A DNA stretch of 64,000 nt, taken from positions 62,001 to 126,000 of the forward strand of contig CAVOJV010000031.1 of assembly GCA_963696325.1 (NCBI GenBank). Reading direction: 5' to 3'. Shown one piece after another: positions 11,772-22,498 of this stretch. This stretch comes from CAVOJV01 sp963696325 (lineage in GTDB: Bacteria; Pseudomonadota; Gammaproteobacteria; Competibacterales; Competibacteraceae). The notes under the pieces were generated by a model that saw only the letters and a program-made list of their open reading frames with translations, was not told the DNA's origin and did not search any database. How positions within the stretch are numbered: the first letter of the stretch is position 1; each line of letters begins with the position of its first letter. The position numbers were made by a program, and so were the translations under genes.

Positions 11772-12382
11772 CAGCGGGTAACCTGCTGGTTGCGCTGCTC
11801 CAGTCCCTGGATCACGGCATCCATGCCGCCATCGCGGATCTGACTGACAAACGTATCGCGATAGTTAGTCACCAGACTAATGCCGTCGACGGTGACATCA
11901 TAAACCTTCCAGGTACCATTCATGAAATGCATGCTGTAGTTGATGGGGATAGGCGCCCCGCTCCGGGGTTGGACCTGGGTAGGCACCGTGACATCATTAG
12001 TATTCGCCGCGGGAGGGGATGTGGCGGGGAAACGGATCTCTTCATTGGAATATTCCAACAGGGCGCTGGCGTAGGTACGCACTAACAGGGTGCGAAACTG
12101 GTCGGTAAACCGGGTGCGCTGTTCGGGGCTAGCACTGCGCCAATACTTGCCAAGCGCCCACCGGGATATCAGTTCGAAATCGAAATGCGGCAGCAGGATC
12201 TGATCAACCAGATCGTAGATTTTGCTGGCATCTTGTTGTAAAGCCGGACGGTCTTTATTCAAAGCCGCGATCATCCGCTGGGACGTTTCCTTGATCACGT
12301 CTTGAGGCGAGTCGGCAACCGCACCCGAGGCGCTGGCCAGTGACAGCAGAAGGAAGCACCACCTAGCAAGCAATTTTTTCAT
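11771..12382 (-). CDS. mlaC: Periplasmic phospholipid-binding protein MlaC
   Basis: MlaC shuttles phospholipids between the outer-membrane MlaA complex and the inner-membrane MlaFEDB complex. From the ATG at 12382 the product has a clear signal peptide (MKKLLARWCFLLLSLASASGAVA) and then the Tol-Tol-Ttg2 family domain: QDVIKETSQRMIAALN, LLPHFDFELISRWALG, and INYSMHFMNGTWKVYDVTVDGISLV. An alternative ATG at 12400 adds six residues and cannot be excluded. Confidence 0.93.
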   Translation of the reverse strand: MKKLLARWCFLLLSLASASGAVADSPQDVIKETSQRMIAALNKDRPALQQDASKIYDLVDQILLPHFDFELISRWALGKYWRSASPEQRTRFTDQFRTLLVRTYASALLEYSNEEIRFPATSPPAANTNDVTVPTQVQPRSGAPIPINYSMHFMNGTWKVYDVTVDGISLVTNYRDTFVSQIRDGGMDAVIQGLEQRNQQVTR

Positions 12383-12464
12383 CAGATTTTCCACATTCAC
12401 TGTTATCTCGCGACAAGACCCAGAGCATTGGCCTTCTGTATGGCAGGCAAGGGTGACGCCCGCT

Positions 12465-12938
12465 TTACTTGGCCTTGTCGCCTGCGGTCATACTGGTCAC
12501 CAGACGGCCGATCAACTTTTCCAGGACCATGGCAGACTGGGTCAGCTTGACCCGGTCACCATCCTTAAGATAATTATCCGCGCCGCCGGGTTCCAAGCCG
12601 ACGTATTGCTCACCCAACAGACCGGCGGTAAGAATACTGGCGCTGGAATCGACGGGCAATTGGTCATATTTCGGATTGATCGACAAGATCACTACCGCCT
12701 CATAGTTTTGCCTATCAATATCGATACCGATCACTCGACCGACCCGCACGCCGGCCATAGTCACTGGCGCGCGGACCCTGAGGCCGCCGATATTTTCGAA
12801 GCTGGCGGTAACCCGGTAGCCCTTTTCATCGGCCAGACTGGTGATGTCGCTAACCTTCATGGCCAGCATGAAAAACGCCGCCAGGCCCACAGCCACAAAC
12901 ACCCCCACGGTGAGTTCCAGCGTCTTCGTCGTCGCCAT
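12465..12938 (-). CDS. mlaD: Inner-membrane MCE-domain protein MlaD
   Basis: A 157-residue protein with one N-terminal membrane helix (LTVGVFVAVGLAAFFMLAM) and a single MCE domain (YRVTASFENIGGLRVRAPVTMAGVRVGRV onward in the family pattern). MlaD hexamers form the periplasmic ring of the Mla importer/exporter and bind phospholipid. The C-terminal helix with ...QSAMVLEKLIGRLV is typical. It ends 64 bp before mlaC starts and begins two bases after mlaE. Confidence 0.94.
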   Translation of the reverse strand: MATTKTLELTVGVFVAVGLAAFFMLAMKVSDITSLADEKGYRVTASFENIGGLRVRAPVTMAGVRVGRVIGIDIDRQNYEAVVILSINPKYDQLPVDSSASILTAGLLGEQYVGLEPGGADNYLKDGDRVKLTQSAMVLEKLIGRLVTSMTAGDKAK

Positions 12939-12939
12939 C

Positions 12940-13725
12940 TCAAATACCCCTGAACATTAGAGCCGTCAGCACGAAATCCAGGCCAAGCACCGCTAACGAG
13001 GTATTTACTACGGTGCGGGTTGTGGCGCGGCCAATACCTTCCGAAGTCGGCAGGGTATCATAACCCTCGAACACGGCGATCCAGTTCGCCACCACCCCAA
13101 AGGCGATGCTTTTTATCACCACGCCATTGATCACATCGTCTTCCAACTGTACCGAAGCCTGCATCTGCGACCAGAAGGTCCCGCTGTCCACCCCTAATTG
13201 CTCCACCGCAACAAAATAGCCGCCCAGTATGCCAACGGCCGTAAAAATCCCGGCCAGCAATGGCATGGCTATGAACCCCGCCAGAAAGCGGGGAGCCAGT
13301 ACCCGTCTGAAAGGGTCTACCGCCATCATTTCCATGCAGGAGAGCTGCTCCGTGGCCTTCATGAGACCAATCTCGGCGGTCAGCGCCGACCCAGCCCGGC
13401 CAGCATACAGCAGGGCCGCTACTACTGGTCCCAATTCCCGCACCAGGGACAGCGCCACCAGTGTACCGAGAGAGGACTCGGCGCCAAAATCCACCAGATT
13501 GATATAGCCCTGTAGGCCCAGCACCATGCCCACGAACAGCCCGGACACCAGGATAATCGGCAAGGACAAAAATCCCACCGAATGAATTTGCTTGACAATC
13601 AAGCCGGGGCGGGTGAAAAGAAACGACAGCGCACCCAACAACCGCAGGAAAAACAGGCTGCCGCGTCCCAAGCGGGCGATCCGGGCCAGCGCGTACCGGC
13701 CTAGCCATTGCAACCACCCACTCAT
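12940..13725 (-). CDS. mlaE: Mla transporter permease MlaE
   Basis: A 261-residue integral membrane permease of the MlaE/YrbE family. Several hydrophobic helices are present, along with conserved [20 protein letters not shown] and [21 protein letters not shown], the coupling region that contacts the MlaF ATPase. Start overlaps the mlaF stop by 4 bp, consistent with translational coupling. Acts in the inner membrane with MlaB, MlaD and MlaF in phospholipid trafficking. Confidence 0.95.
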   Translation of the reverse strand: MSGWLQWLGRYALARIARLGRGSLFFLRLLGALSFLFTRPGLIVKQIHSVGFLSLPIILVSGLFVGMVLGLQGYINLVDFGAESSLGTLVALSLVRELGPVVAALLYAGRAGSALTAEIGLMKATEQLSCMEMMAVDPFRRVLAPRFLAGFIAMPLLAGIFTAVGILGGYFVAVEQLGVDSGTFWSQMQASVQLEDDVINGVVIKSIAFGVVANWIAVFEGYDTLPTSEGIGRATTRTVVNTSLAVLGLDFVLTALMFRGI

Positions 13726-14555
13726 CGCCCTTTACCCTCCGCCAGCAAATCCGCCTCGTAAGCCGGCGCCGGATAGTGAAAGGACACTGGACCATCCGGA
13801 AGCGCCTGCAGGAACTGCTCTACCCAGGGCGACGACGAGCGCCCCAGTTCCGCAGGCGTACCATGGTCCATGATTCGGCCATCGGCAATCAGATAGATAT
13901 AGTCGGCGATGGCCGCTGTTTCCTTCACATCATGGGAAACGATAATGCTGGTATGTCCCAGGGCCTCATTGAGGACGCGGATCAGTTTGATCAAAACCCC
14001 CATGGAAATCGGGTCCTGGCCAGCGAAGGGCTCGTCATACAGGAGTATCATGGGGTCCAGGGCGATAGCCCGAGCCAAGGCCACCCGCCGCGCCATGCCA
14101 CCGGAAAGCTGGCTAGGCATTAACTGGCGCGCTCCGCGCAGGCCCACGGACTCCAGCTTCATCAGTACCAGGGTACGAATCAACCGCTCGGGCAAGCGGG
14201 TGTGTTCGCGCAGTGGGAATGCCACATTATCGAACACACTGAGATCCGTGAAGAGCGCCCCGCTCTGGAACAGCATGCCCATGCGCTTGCGCAGCCGGTA
14301 CAGATCACGCCGAGCCAGGGCCTGAATATTTTCGCCATCCACCTCCAGGATGCCGGCAGCGGGCCGCAGTTGCCCACCAATCAACCGTAGCAAGGTAGTC
14401 TTGCCGGTACCGCTGGGCCCCATGATGGCAGTGATCTTGCCACGCTGAATATCCAGATCGATGCCGGCGAATATCACGCGCTCGCCGCGCGCAAACCGCA
14501 AGCCGCGCACGCTGACCAGACTATCCTGGGAGGTGGAGGAAGTTGTAGGCTGCAT
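13722..14555 (-). CDS. mlaF: Mla transporter ATPase MlaF
   Basis: ABC ATPase driving the Mla system. The ATG at 14555 ([13 protein letters not shown]) was chosen; upstream in-frame sequence lacks similarity. Motifs: Walker [13 protein letters not shown]-loop FQSGALF, signature LSGGMARR, Walker [13 protein letters not shown], and H-loop VSHDVKE. The 277-residue length is ordinary. It is the first gene of mlaFEDCB-ibaG-murA-his and is divergent from kdsD. Confidence 0.95.
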   Translation of the reverse strand: MQPTTSSTSQDSLVSVRGLRFARGERVIFAGIDLDIQRGKITAIMGPSGTGKTTLLRLIGGQLRPAAGILEVDGENIQALARRDLYRLRKRMGMLFQSGALFTDLSVFDNVAFPLREHTRLPERLIRTLVLMKLESVGLRGARQLMPSQLSGGMARRVALARAIALDPMILLYDEPFAGQDPISMGVLIKLIRVLNEALGHTSIIVSHDVKETAAIADYIYLIADGRIMDHGTPAELGRSSSPWVEQFLQALPDGPVSFHYPAPAYEADLLAEGKGR

Positions 14556-14770
14556 TAATGAATTCTTTAGCTGGGGACGGTAGCGACCCACCCGTTTTCC
14601 AAAAGTGTTTAAGTTTCGTCGCAAGCGGGTACGGTGTCAAACGCGCAGCGCCTAATCGTAACCACGGGACAGTGCGCAAAGCAGTTTTTGCAGCTAATGC
14701 CAAGGTGTATGATTGCCGGGTATTCTCAGCGGGGCATACATGTTTCGAGATGCCCAAAGACAACCTACGC
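14556..14770. other. Divergent promoter region mlaF / kdsD
   Basis: A 215-bp gap between two divergent operons, one for phospholipid transport (mla) and one for LPS building blocks (kds/lpt). It should hold promoters for both. A TATGAT hexamer near 14708 is a possible -10 for the kdsD side, but no good -35 lies at the right distance. No open reading frame here looks coding. Confidence 0.4.
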
Positions 14771-15742
14771 ATGAGCGACAACAAACTCAGACAACTGGGC
14801 AGCAGCGTGCTGGACATCGAAGCCCGGGCGATCCTGCGGCTGATCGACCGCATCGATGATCATTTCGTCCGCGCCTGCAGACACCTGCTGGCCTGTGAAG
14901 GGCGTATTGTAGTCCTTGGTATCGGCAAGTCCGGCCATATCGGTGGCAAGATCGCCGCTACCCTGGCCAGCACCGGCAGCCCCGCTTTCTTCGTGCACCC
15001 AGCCGAGGCCAGTCATGGTGATCTGGGTATGATCATTCCCAAGGATGTGGTTATGGCGCTGTCCAACTCTGGAGAGACCGAGGAAATCGCAACCCTCCTC
15101 CCACTCATCAAGCGGATGGGGGTTCCGCTGATCGCACTGACCGGCAACCCGGCCTCTACCCTGGCTCAGGCCGCCACGGTTCACATCGACGTCAGCGTTG
15201 AACAGGAAGCCTGCCCGCTAGGCCTCGCGCCTACCGCCAGCACCACGGCGGCGCTGGCCATGGGGGACGCCCTGGCAATAGCGTTGCTGGAGGCGCGCGG
15301 GTTTACCGCCGCCGATTTCGCCCGCTCCCACCCCGCTGGACAGTTGGGACGCCGCCTATTGCTCTTGATCGACGATATCATGCACACAGGCGAGCAGATT
15401 CCGCGCAATGCACCCGAGGATTTTCTTGGCATGGCCCTGATGGAAATGAGTCGCAAAGGGCTGGGTATGACTGTGGTGACAGACCTTGCCAACCGCATGC
15501 TTGGTATATTCACCGACGGCGATCTGCGCCGCGCCCTGGACCGCCGCATCGACGTGCATACCACGCCGGTGGCGCAGGTCATGACGCGCCAGTGCAGATC
15601 GGTGCAGCCGGGCATGCTGGCGGCCGAAGCGCTGCACCTCATGGAACTGCACAAAATCAATGCCCTACCCGTGGTTGACGCAACAGGAACAGTGCTGGGA
15701 GCCTTAAACATGCACGATCTGCTGCGTGCCGGCGTGGTATAA
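14771..15742 (+). CDS. kdsD: D-arabinose-5-phosphate isomerase KdsD
   Basis: Converts ribulose-5-phosphate to arabinose-5-phosphate, the first step toward KDO for LPS. The 323-residue protein has an SIS domain (VVLGIGKSGHIGGKIAATLASTG near residue 48; ALSNSGETEEI near residue 98) followed by two CBS domains (about residues 205-320). The ATG at 14771 gives the normal length; another ATG at 14750 would add seven residues. It leads kdsC, lptC, lptA, lptB and rpoN. Confidence 0.95.
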   Translation: MSDNKLRQLGSSVLDIEARAILRLIDRIDDHFVRACRHLLACEGRIVVLGIGKSGHIGGKIAATLASTGSPAFFVHPAEASHGDLGMIIPKDVVMALSNSGETEEIATLLPLIKRMGVPLIALTGNPASTLAQAATVHIDVSVEQEACPLGLAPTASTTAALAMGDALAIALLEARGFTAADFARSHPAGQLGRRLLLLIDDIMHTGEQIPRNAPEDFLGMALMEMSRKGLGMTVVTDLANRMLGIFTDGDLRRALDRRIDVHTTPVAQVMTRQCRSVQPGMLAAEALHLMELHKINALPVVDATGTVLGALNMHDLLRAGVV

Positions 15743-15759
15743 ACAGAAGGAACACAGGC

Positions 15760-16281
15760 ATGCAAGACATTTTACAAAAGGCCGCCCAGATTCGTCTGGT
15801 CATCTTCGATGTGGATGGCGTGCTCACCAATGGGCATCTCTACCTCGGCAATGACGGCAATGAATTCAAAGCGTTTCACTCCAGGGACGGCCATGGCATG
15901 AAAATGCTGCAAGAGGCTGGGGTAGATATCGCCATCATCTCCGGGCGTCTGTCCACCGCCGTGGAGCGGCGCATGGCAGATTTGGGGATACGCCACGTTT
16001 ACCTGGGGATTCAGGATAAGCTGGCCAGCTTCGAGGAACTGCTCAGAACTCAGGCGCTCGACGCCGAACAGGTCGCCTATGTGGGCGATGACATCATCGA
16101 TCTGCCGGTTTTGCGTCGGGTCGGACTTGCCATCGCAGTGCAGGACGCCGATCCATTCGTCAAGCGCCATGCGCACTGGCAGACCCCGAGCCTGGGAGGC
16201 TGCGGCGCCGCCAGAGATGTCTGCGAACTGCTTCTGGAAGCTCGCGGCGGGCTGGACAAGGCCCGAGCCAGGTATCTGTGA
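15760..16281 (+). CDS. kdsC: KDO-8-phosphate phosphatase KdsC
   Basis: HAD-superfamily phosphatase that removes phosphate from KDO-8-P. The 173-residue product has the nucleophile motif FDVDGVLTNG, motif II in ISGR, and motif III/IV in YVGDDIIDLPVL. The cap-less C1-type subfamily forms tetramers. It follows kdsD by 17 bp and precedes lptC. Confidence 0.95.
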   Translation: MQDILQKAAQIRLVIFDVDGVLTNGHLYLGNDGNEFKAFHSRDGHGMKMLQEAGVDIAIISGRLSTAVERRMADLGIRHVYLGIQDKLASFEELLRTQALDAEQVAYVGDDIIDLPVLRRVGLAIAVQDADPFVKRHAHWQTPSLGGCGAARDVCELLLEARGGLDKARARYL

Positions 16282-16397
16282 CCAGGCCGGCGACGGACAA
16301 CCGCCACTGAGCCGAGCCAGGCGGAACACGCGAGCGCTGTGGCTTATTACCAACGGCGCTACCCTGGCGAGCACTGCTAACCAAAAGCGAGTAACCC

Positions 16398-16970
16398 TTG
16401 CAGACAAAAGGAATACTTTATCTGGGCGTGTTGACTGCCCTGGCGATCCTCAGCCGATGGTTTCTCGTCAACGTAGAATCGTCGCTGCGGGGGACCGCCG
16501 TGTTAGATAGCGAAGCGCCCCTGCTTTACATCGATGACTTCGTGGCTACCCGCATGAATAGCCAAGGTATCCGAGAATACACCTTAACGGCGCCTCACCT
16601 GATAGAGTTGTCTGGTCAACGGGGAACCCAGGTCCAGTCACCCAAGATCGAGTTTTTTAAAAATGGCCAGGCGCCTGAATGGTTGATTCGCGCCGAACGC
16701 GGTTGGATCTCTCCTTCTAAAGACGTGATTCGGTTGGAAGACGCGGTCACCATGTTCCGCCCTCCTACCAGCGGCAAACAGCCGGTGGTCATTAACACCC
16801 GCGATGTGCTTATTCGTCCTGCCGACGGTTATGCGGAAACTGCCGCAGCAGCGCGCGCGGAAACCCCTGGTGGGGTGGTCACCGCCACGGGTCTCAAGGC
16901 TTATCTGCATGAGGAACGGATGGAATTACTCTCTGCCGTACGAGGCTACTATGAACAACCCAAGCCTTAA
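16398..16970 (+). CDS. lptC: LPS export protein LptC
   Basis: A 190-residue bitopic inner-membrane protein whose periplasmic beta-jellyroll passes LPS from LptB2FG to LptA. An N-terminal membrane helix (ILYLGVLTALAILSRWFLV) is followed by the LptC domain (TRMNSQGIREYTLTAPHLIEL). The only start that keeps this helix whole is the TTG at 16398, because an in-frame stop lies at 16392; a GTG at 16428 would cut into the helix. The 116-bp gap after kdsC is longer than usual. It overlaps lptA by 20 bp. Confidence 0.88.
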   Translation: MQTKGILYLGVLTALAILSRWFLVNVESSLRGTAVLDSEAPLLYIDDFVATRMNSQGIREYTLTAPHLIELSGQRGTQVQSPKIEFFKNGQAPEWLIRAERGWISPSKDVIRLEDAVTMFRPPTSGKQPVVINTRDVLIRPADGYAETAAAARAETPGGVVTATGLKAYLHEERMELLSAVRGYYEQPKP

Positions 16971-17451
16971 GACCCTGCTCGTCCTTAGTCTCTTGGCAAG
17001 CCCGGCCTTGCTCTTCGGGCTGCCTGAAGACCGTAACCAACCCATTCAACTGGAAGCCGATCGCGCTCAATTGAATCAACAAACCGGCATCAGCGTTTAC
17101 GAGGGCAATGTAGTAATAGTTCAAGGCTCCATGCGCCTGGCTGCTGATACCGCAACCGTTTACCTGCAAAACGGCAGCTTCCAACGCATGGAAGCCGTGG
17201 GCAAGCCGGTTAATCTGCGCTACAAACCAGCTGCCAACAAGGAAGAAATTCAGGGAGTAAGCCAGCGCGTGGACTACAACGTCACCACTGCACAGATCGT
17301 GATGACCACTAATGCCAAGATCACTCAGGGGCAGGACGTGTTCACTGGCGATCGTATTGAGTATAGCCTCAATGATGATCTGGTGAAGGCCCAGGGCGGG
17401 GCGAAGGGTGGACGGGTTCAGTTTACCATACAGCCCAAACCGAAGAATTAG
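16951..17451 (+). CDS. lptA: LPS transport periplasmic protein LptA
   Basis: A 166-residue periplasmic bridge protein that polymerises between LptC and LptD. It has a signal peptide ([18 protein letters not shown]) and OstA-like beta-jellyroll sequence: [27 protein letters not shown] strands and [13 protein letters not shown]. The ATG at 16951 lies inside the end of lptC, which is common for this pair. The C-terminus ends in a short basic tail. Confidence 0.94.
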   Translation: MNNPSLKTLLVLSLLASPALLFGLPEDRNQPIQLEADRAQLNQQTGISVYEGNVVIVQGSMRLAADTATVYLQNGSFQRMEAVGKPVNLRYKPAANKEEIQGVSQRVDYNVTTAQIVMTTNAKITQGQDVFTGDRIEYSLNDDLVKAQGGAKGGRVQFTIQPKPKN

Positions 17452-17455
17452 GCCC

Positions 17456-18181
17456 ATGCCTAAACTGATCGCCAAGGAAATTGTTAAACGCTTTAAACAG
17501 CGCTGCGTGGTGGATGCGGCTTCTTTGCAAGTGGACAGCGGCGATGTGGTGGGGTTGCTCGGACCCAACGGCGCCGGCAAAACCACGTGCTTCTACATGA
17601 TCGTCGGCTTGATACCTTGCGATGAAGGACATGTCTTCCTGGATGAGCGGGACATCACCCATCTGCCCATGCATACCCGGGCTCAGCTTGGCCTAAGCTA
17701 TCTGCCTCAGGAGCCATCGGTGTTTCGCAAACTAACGGTGCTCGACAACGTGCTTGCTATCCTCGAAACTCGACGCGGCCTGAAACGGGTGGAGCGCTTT
17801 GCGCTAGCCAACGATCTCCTCAACGAACTACACGTTGACCATTTGCAGGACCATCTCGGTATCAGCCTCTCCGGTGGCGAGCGCCGGCGCGTGGAAATTG
17901 CCAGGGCACTGGCAGCCGATCCCCGCTTTATTCTGCTCGATGAGCCCTTTGCCGGCGTCGATCCCCTATCGGTTATCGATATTCAACGAATCATCAAGCA
18001 TCTGTCCGAACGCGGTATTGGCGTTCTTATCACCGATCATAACGTTCGGGAGACATTGGGAATCTGTGATCGCGCCTACATCCTGAACGATGGCCGAATA
18101 ATCGCCGAAGGGCATCCGAACGAAATCCTTGCCAACCAACAGGTTCGCGAGGTTTATCTTGGCGAATCTTTCCGCTTATAG
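17456..18181 (+). CDS. lptB: LPS export ABC ATPase LptB
   Basis: ATPase of LptB2FG, which extracts LPS from the inner membrane. 241 residues with Walker [13 protein letters not shown]-loop [12 protein letters not shown], signature [15 protein letters not shown], Walker [14 protein letters not shown], and H-loop [10 protein letters not shown]. Starts four bases after lptA ends. The ATG at 17456 matches the family start ([13 protein letters not shown]). Confidence 0.97.
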   Translation: MPKLIAKEIVKRFKQRCVVDAASLQVDSGDVVGLLGPNGAGKTTCFYMIVGLIPCDEGHVFLDERDITHLPMHTRAQLGLSYLPQEPSVFRKLTVLDNVLAILETRRGLKRVERFALANDLLNELHVDHLQDHLGISLSGGERRRVEIARALAADPRFILLDEPFAGVDPLSVIDIQRIIKHLSERGIGVLITDHNVRETLGICDRAYILNDGRIIAEGHPNEILANQQVREVYLGESFRL

Positions 18182-18210
18182 CCGCCAGTCGTTTACGGAA
18201 TCCCGTGCTG

Positions 18211-18240
18211 TTGATTATAGACAGCAGAAAAATTCATACT
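18211..18240 (+). promoter_or_regulatory. Possible sigma-70 promoter upstream of rpoN
   Basis: Within the 122-bp lptB-rpoN gap, TTGATT at 18211-18216 and CATACT at 18235-18240 are separated by 18 bp. Each matches four of six consensus positions. An AT-rich tract follows up to the rpoN start. Weak but in the right place. Confidence 0.3.
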
Positions 18241-18303
18241 GGTACAATACCTGCTACATTATTATATATGGTTATTCGAATTGACTCATTGTAACGGCTC
18301 AAC

Positions 18304-19764
18304 ATGAGACAGTCCCTGCAACTGCGCTTGGGTCAACAACTGACCATGACCCCTCAACTGCAACAGGCTATTCGCCTGCTGCAGCTTTCCAGCCTGGATC
18401 TCCAGATGGAGATTCAAAGTTTCCTTGACTCTAACCTCATGCTGGAGCGGTCAGACGAGCAACAAGAGCCCCCCACTCAGGCCGACGCCCCCAATACCAT
18501 GGATGCGGAACCCGCCGCCGAGGAAGCTGAGCTCAACACGGTGAGCGATACCCTGCCCGAAGATCTTCCGGTAGATAGCGTCTGGGAGGACATTTATGAC
18601 TCTTATGACGGCTCGACCAGTTATTCCAGAAACGATGATGAGCAACGCGACCCGTACGAACAACAGGGGAGCGGAGGGCAGTCTCTGCACGATTATCTGA
18701 CCTGGCAGATGCAGTTAACACCCTTCAGCGAAAGCGACCTTGCTATCGCCACGGCCATTATTGACGCCATCAACGAGACAGGCTATCTGTCGCTGTCCCT
18801 GGAGGACATTTACCAGGGCCTCACAGATGAATTCGCTATCGAATTAGACGAAGTCGAGGCGGTGCTGCATCGCATTCAACATTTTGACCCACCCGGAGTC
18901 GCTGCCCGCAATCCGGCCGAATGCTTGCTACTGCAACTGCAGCAACTGCCACCGGATACCCCCTGGCTGCCCCAGTCCCTCGAACTGGTCCAACAACACT
19001 TGGATCTCCTGGCGGAGCACGATTTTCCTCCACTCATGCGCCGGCTCAGGGTGTCCCGCGAAGAATTGCAGGAAATCGTGGATTTGATCCAATCCTTGAA
19101 CCCGCATCCGGGCACTCAGTTTTCCAATGCCGAACCAAAATACATTGCACCGGATGTGTTCGTGCATCGTTATAAAAACATGTGGCGCGTGGAGCTTAAC
19201 ACTGAAAACATGTCACGACTGCGCATCAATGTTCAATACGCGCAGATGGTGCGGCGCGCCGACAACAGCACGGACAACGTCTATCTGAAAAACCACCTTC
19301 AGGAAGCACGCTGGTTTTTGAAGAGTCTGCAGAATCGTAATGAGACGTTGCTCAGAGTTGCCACCTGTATCGTCGAACGCCAGCGAGACTTTCTGGAGCA
19401 TGGCGAAGAGCACATGAAACCCCTCGTGCTGCGTGACATCGCCGCGACCATGGACATGCACGAATCTACTATTTCCCGCGTCACCACCCAAAAGTATATG
19501 CATACGCCGCGGGGTATTTATGAATTCAAGTATTTCTTTTCCAGCCATGTGGGCACCAATGATGGGGGGGAATGCTCGTCCATCGCTATTCGTGCGATGA
19601 TTAAGAAGCTGATCGCTGGTGAGAATCCGCAAAAGCCGCTGAGTGACAGCAAGATCGCTCAATTTTTAAGCAAGGAAGGTATTAATGTGGCACGGCGAAC
19701 GGTGGCAAAATACCGAGAAGTAATGTCCATCCCCTCATCGACAGACCGCAAACGCCTCGCTTAA
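18304..19764 (+). CDS. rpoN: RNA polymerase sigma-54 factor
   Basis: Sigma-54, which directs RNA polymerase to -24/-12 promoters and requires enhancer-binding ATPases. The 486-residue protein has the Gln/Leu-rich activator-interacting region at the start (LRLGQQLTMTPQLQQAIRLLQLS), an acidic region II (about residues 55-125), the core-binding domain, the HTH (MHESTISRVTTQKYM) and the C-terminal RpoN box ARRTVAKYRE. It precedes hpf and ptsN, the conserved rpoN cluster. Confidence 0.97.
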   Translation: MRQSLQLRLGQQLTMTPQLQQAIRLLQLSSLDLQMEIQSFLDSNLMLERSDEQQEPPTQADAPNTMDAEPAAEEAELNTVSDTLPEDLPVDSVWEDIYDSYDGSTSYSRNDDEQRDPYEQQGSGGQSLHDYLTWQMQLTPFSESDLAIATAIIDAINETGYLSLSLEDIYQGLTDEFAIELDEVEAVLHRIQHFDPPGVAARNPAECLLLQLQQLPPDTPWLPQSLELVQQHLDLLAEHDFPPLMRRLRVSREELQEIVDLIQSLNPHPGTQFSNAEPKYIAPDVFVHRYKNMWRVELNTENMSRLRINVQYAQMVRRADNSTDNVYLKNHLQEARWFLKSLQNRNETLLRVATCIVERQRDFLEHGEEHMKPLVLRDIAATMDMHESTISRVTTQKYMHTPRGIYEFKYFFSSHVGTNDGGECSSIAIRAMIKKLIAGENPQKPLSDSKIAQFLSKEGINVARRTVAKYREVMSIPSSTDRKRLA

Positions 19765-19765
19765 G

Positions 19766-19783
19766 CGGCCGTATGCACGGCCG
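19766..19783 (+). terminator. Hairpin after rpoN
   Basis: A perfect 7-bp stem CGGCCGT / ACGGCCG with a 4-base loop begins two bases after the rpoN stop. No U-tract follows, so it is more likely an attenuating or RNA-stabilising hairpin than a full terminator. Confidence 0.4.
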
Positions 19784-19890
19784 GCCGAAGCCCAAGCAGG
19801 GGATACTACACAAAACTCAGGGAGCGAATTGACAGGTCAATGGACAATTTGACCGAATCAACGCAAGACCAGTCCAGCAAGGAGTCTATA

Positions 19891-20208
19891 ATGCAAATCA
19901 ATCTTACCGGACATCATGTCGAAATCACTCAGGCGCTGCGTGACTATGTCCACGACAAGCTGGAGCGCGTCGAGCGCCATTTCGACAACGTAACCAGCGT
20001 ACGCGTCATTCTCAGCGTTGCAAAACTGCGCCAGAAGGCGGAAGCCACCATCCACGTTGCCGGCAATGACATCCATGCCGATGCCGTGGAAGAAGACATG
20101 TATGCCGCGATTGATGCTCTCATCGACAAAATCGACCGTCAGATCAAAAAGCACAAGGAAAAGCTGACCGACAAACATCGCGACGACAAAGTCCGCATTC
20201 ACTCCTAG
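19891..20208 (+). CDS. hpf: Ribosome hibernation promoting factor
   Basis: A 105-residue short-form HPF/YfiA family protein that binds the 30S decoding centre in stationary phase. It begins MQINLTGHHVEITQALRDYV, has the basic ARLRQKAEATIHV-type strand (here AKLRQKAEATIHV) and EEDMYAAIDALIDKIDRQI. A good ribosome binding site, AAGGAG, lies at 19879-19884, which favours the ATG at 19891 over the in-frame upstream ATG at 19840. Confidence 0.95.
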   Translation: MQINLTGHHVEITQALRDYVHDKLERVERHFDNVTSVRVILSVAKLRQKAEATIHVAGNDIHADAVEEDMYAAIDALIDKIDRQIKKHKEKLTDKHRDDKVRIHS

Positions 20209-20235
20209 ATAACTTGCAATCATAGTTCCAATAGT

Positions 20236-20705
20236 ATGAATATCACAGACCTGCTTACCGCCGAACGAGTCGTCTGTAACAGGGAAGTTCCCAGCAAAAA
20301 GCGCGTGCTCGAATTGCTGGGCGCACTAATTGCCAAGGACCAAACCGATTTCACCGTCAGGGAAGTCTTCGATAGCTTGATTGGACGGGAACGGTTGGGG
20401 AGCACTGGTCTGGGCCATGGGGTAGCCCTGCCCCATGGCCGACTTAGCCAAAGCAAACAGGCTCTGGGAGCCTTTGTCAAACTCACGCAGGGGGTAGATT
20501 TCGATGCTATCGATCAGCAACCTGTGGACGTGGTGTTCGCCTTGCTGGTGCCCGAGCATTTCACCGATGAACATCTAAAGATTTTGGCTTACCTGGCGGA
20601 GATGTTTAGCGACCAGGATTTTTGCGAACAACTGCGGGTTGCCGACTCCGATCAAGCATTATTCGAGCGGCTCAGCCGCTGGAGCCCTTCAACCACCTCG
20701 CCAAC

Positions 20706-20709
<4 letters not shown>
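20236..20709 (+). CDS. ptsN: Nitrogen PTS EIIA protein PtsN
   Basis: EIIA-Ntr, a regulatory phosphocarrier of the nitrogen PTS with no known transport role. The 157-residue protein has the phosphorylatable histidine at residue 67 in GVALPHGR and the rest of the fructose-type EIIA fold (DVVFALLVPEHFTDEHLKIL). The stop overlaps the hprK start (ATGA). HPr and EI genes lie downstream in the same run, so the phosphorelay is complete at one locus. Confidence 0.96.
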
Positions 20710-21640
<931 letters not shown>

Positions 21641-21650
<10 letters not shown>

Positions 21651-22498
21651 TCGTCGTCAGCGGTTTGTCTGGATCCGGGAAGAGCATCGCCCTGGCAACT
21701 CTGGAGGATCTTGACTATTACTGCGTAGACAATCTCCCCATCACCTTGCTTAAGCCCTTCGCACAAGACATTCTGGCTCGGGAAAACGCGCTGTTCCAAT
21801 CCACTGCCGTGGGCATTGACGCTCGCAATTTTCTGGACGAACTGCAACGATTTCCATCCATCCTTGCGGAATTACGCCATAACGGCCTAACCGTTGAGAT
21901 TTTGTTCCTGCAAGCCACTGATGAGGTCTTGCTCAAGCGCTACAGCGAGACCCGCCGCAAGCATCCCCTTAGTCTGGACAGCGTTCCGCTGCTGGAGGCC
22001 ATCCGTCGAGAACGCCGGCTATTGGAGTCTATCGCCACCCATGCCGATTTAATTATCGACACCAGCCATACCAACGTTCATGAACTGCGTGACTTGGTTC
22101 GCACCCGCCTCCATGATACTTTGCGAGGTTATCTATCCATCCTGTTCGAGTCCTTTGGTTTTAAAAACGGCATTCCCGCGGATGCCGATTTCATCTTCGA
22201 CGTGCGCTGTCTGCCCAATCCACACTGGGAACCCCATCTGCGGCCGCTCACCGGGCTTGACGATATGGTCATACAATTTCTGGCAAGACAACCGGAAGTT
22301 GAGGCCATGATCGCGGATCTGGAACACTTTCTGGAAAGATGGCTGCCCTGTTTCGAGACTGGCACCCGCAGTTATTTGACTGTAGCTATTGGCTGCACGG
22401 GCGGTCAGCATCGCTCCGTCTTTATCGCTGAAATTCTGGCCCGCTATTTCAGTAATACCCGACCCAATGTGACGACACGGCATCGAGAGCTGTCATGA
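21641..22498 (+). CDS. rapZ: RNase adapter / nucleotide-binding protein RapZ
   Basis: A 285-residue RapZ (YvcJ) family protein. In enteric bacteria RapZ binds GlmZ/GlmY sRNAs and controls GlmS and thus UDP-GlcNAc supply. The N-terminal P-loop SGLSGSGKSIAL, Walker B-like region and the conserved C-terminal GCTGGQHRSVFIAE are present. Start overlaps hprK by 10 bp and stop overlaps the next gene by 4 bp, so this is one tight operon. Confidence 0.95.
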
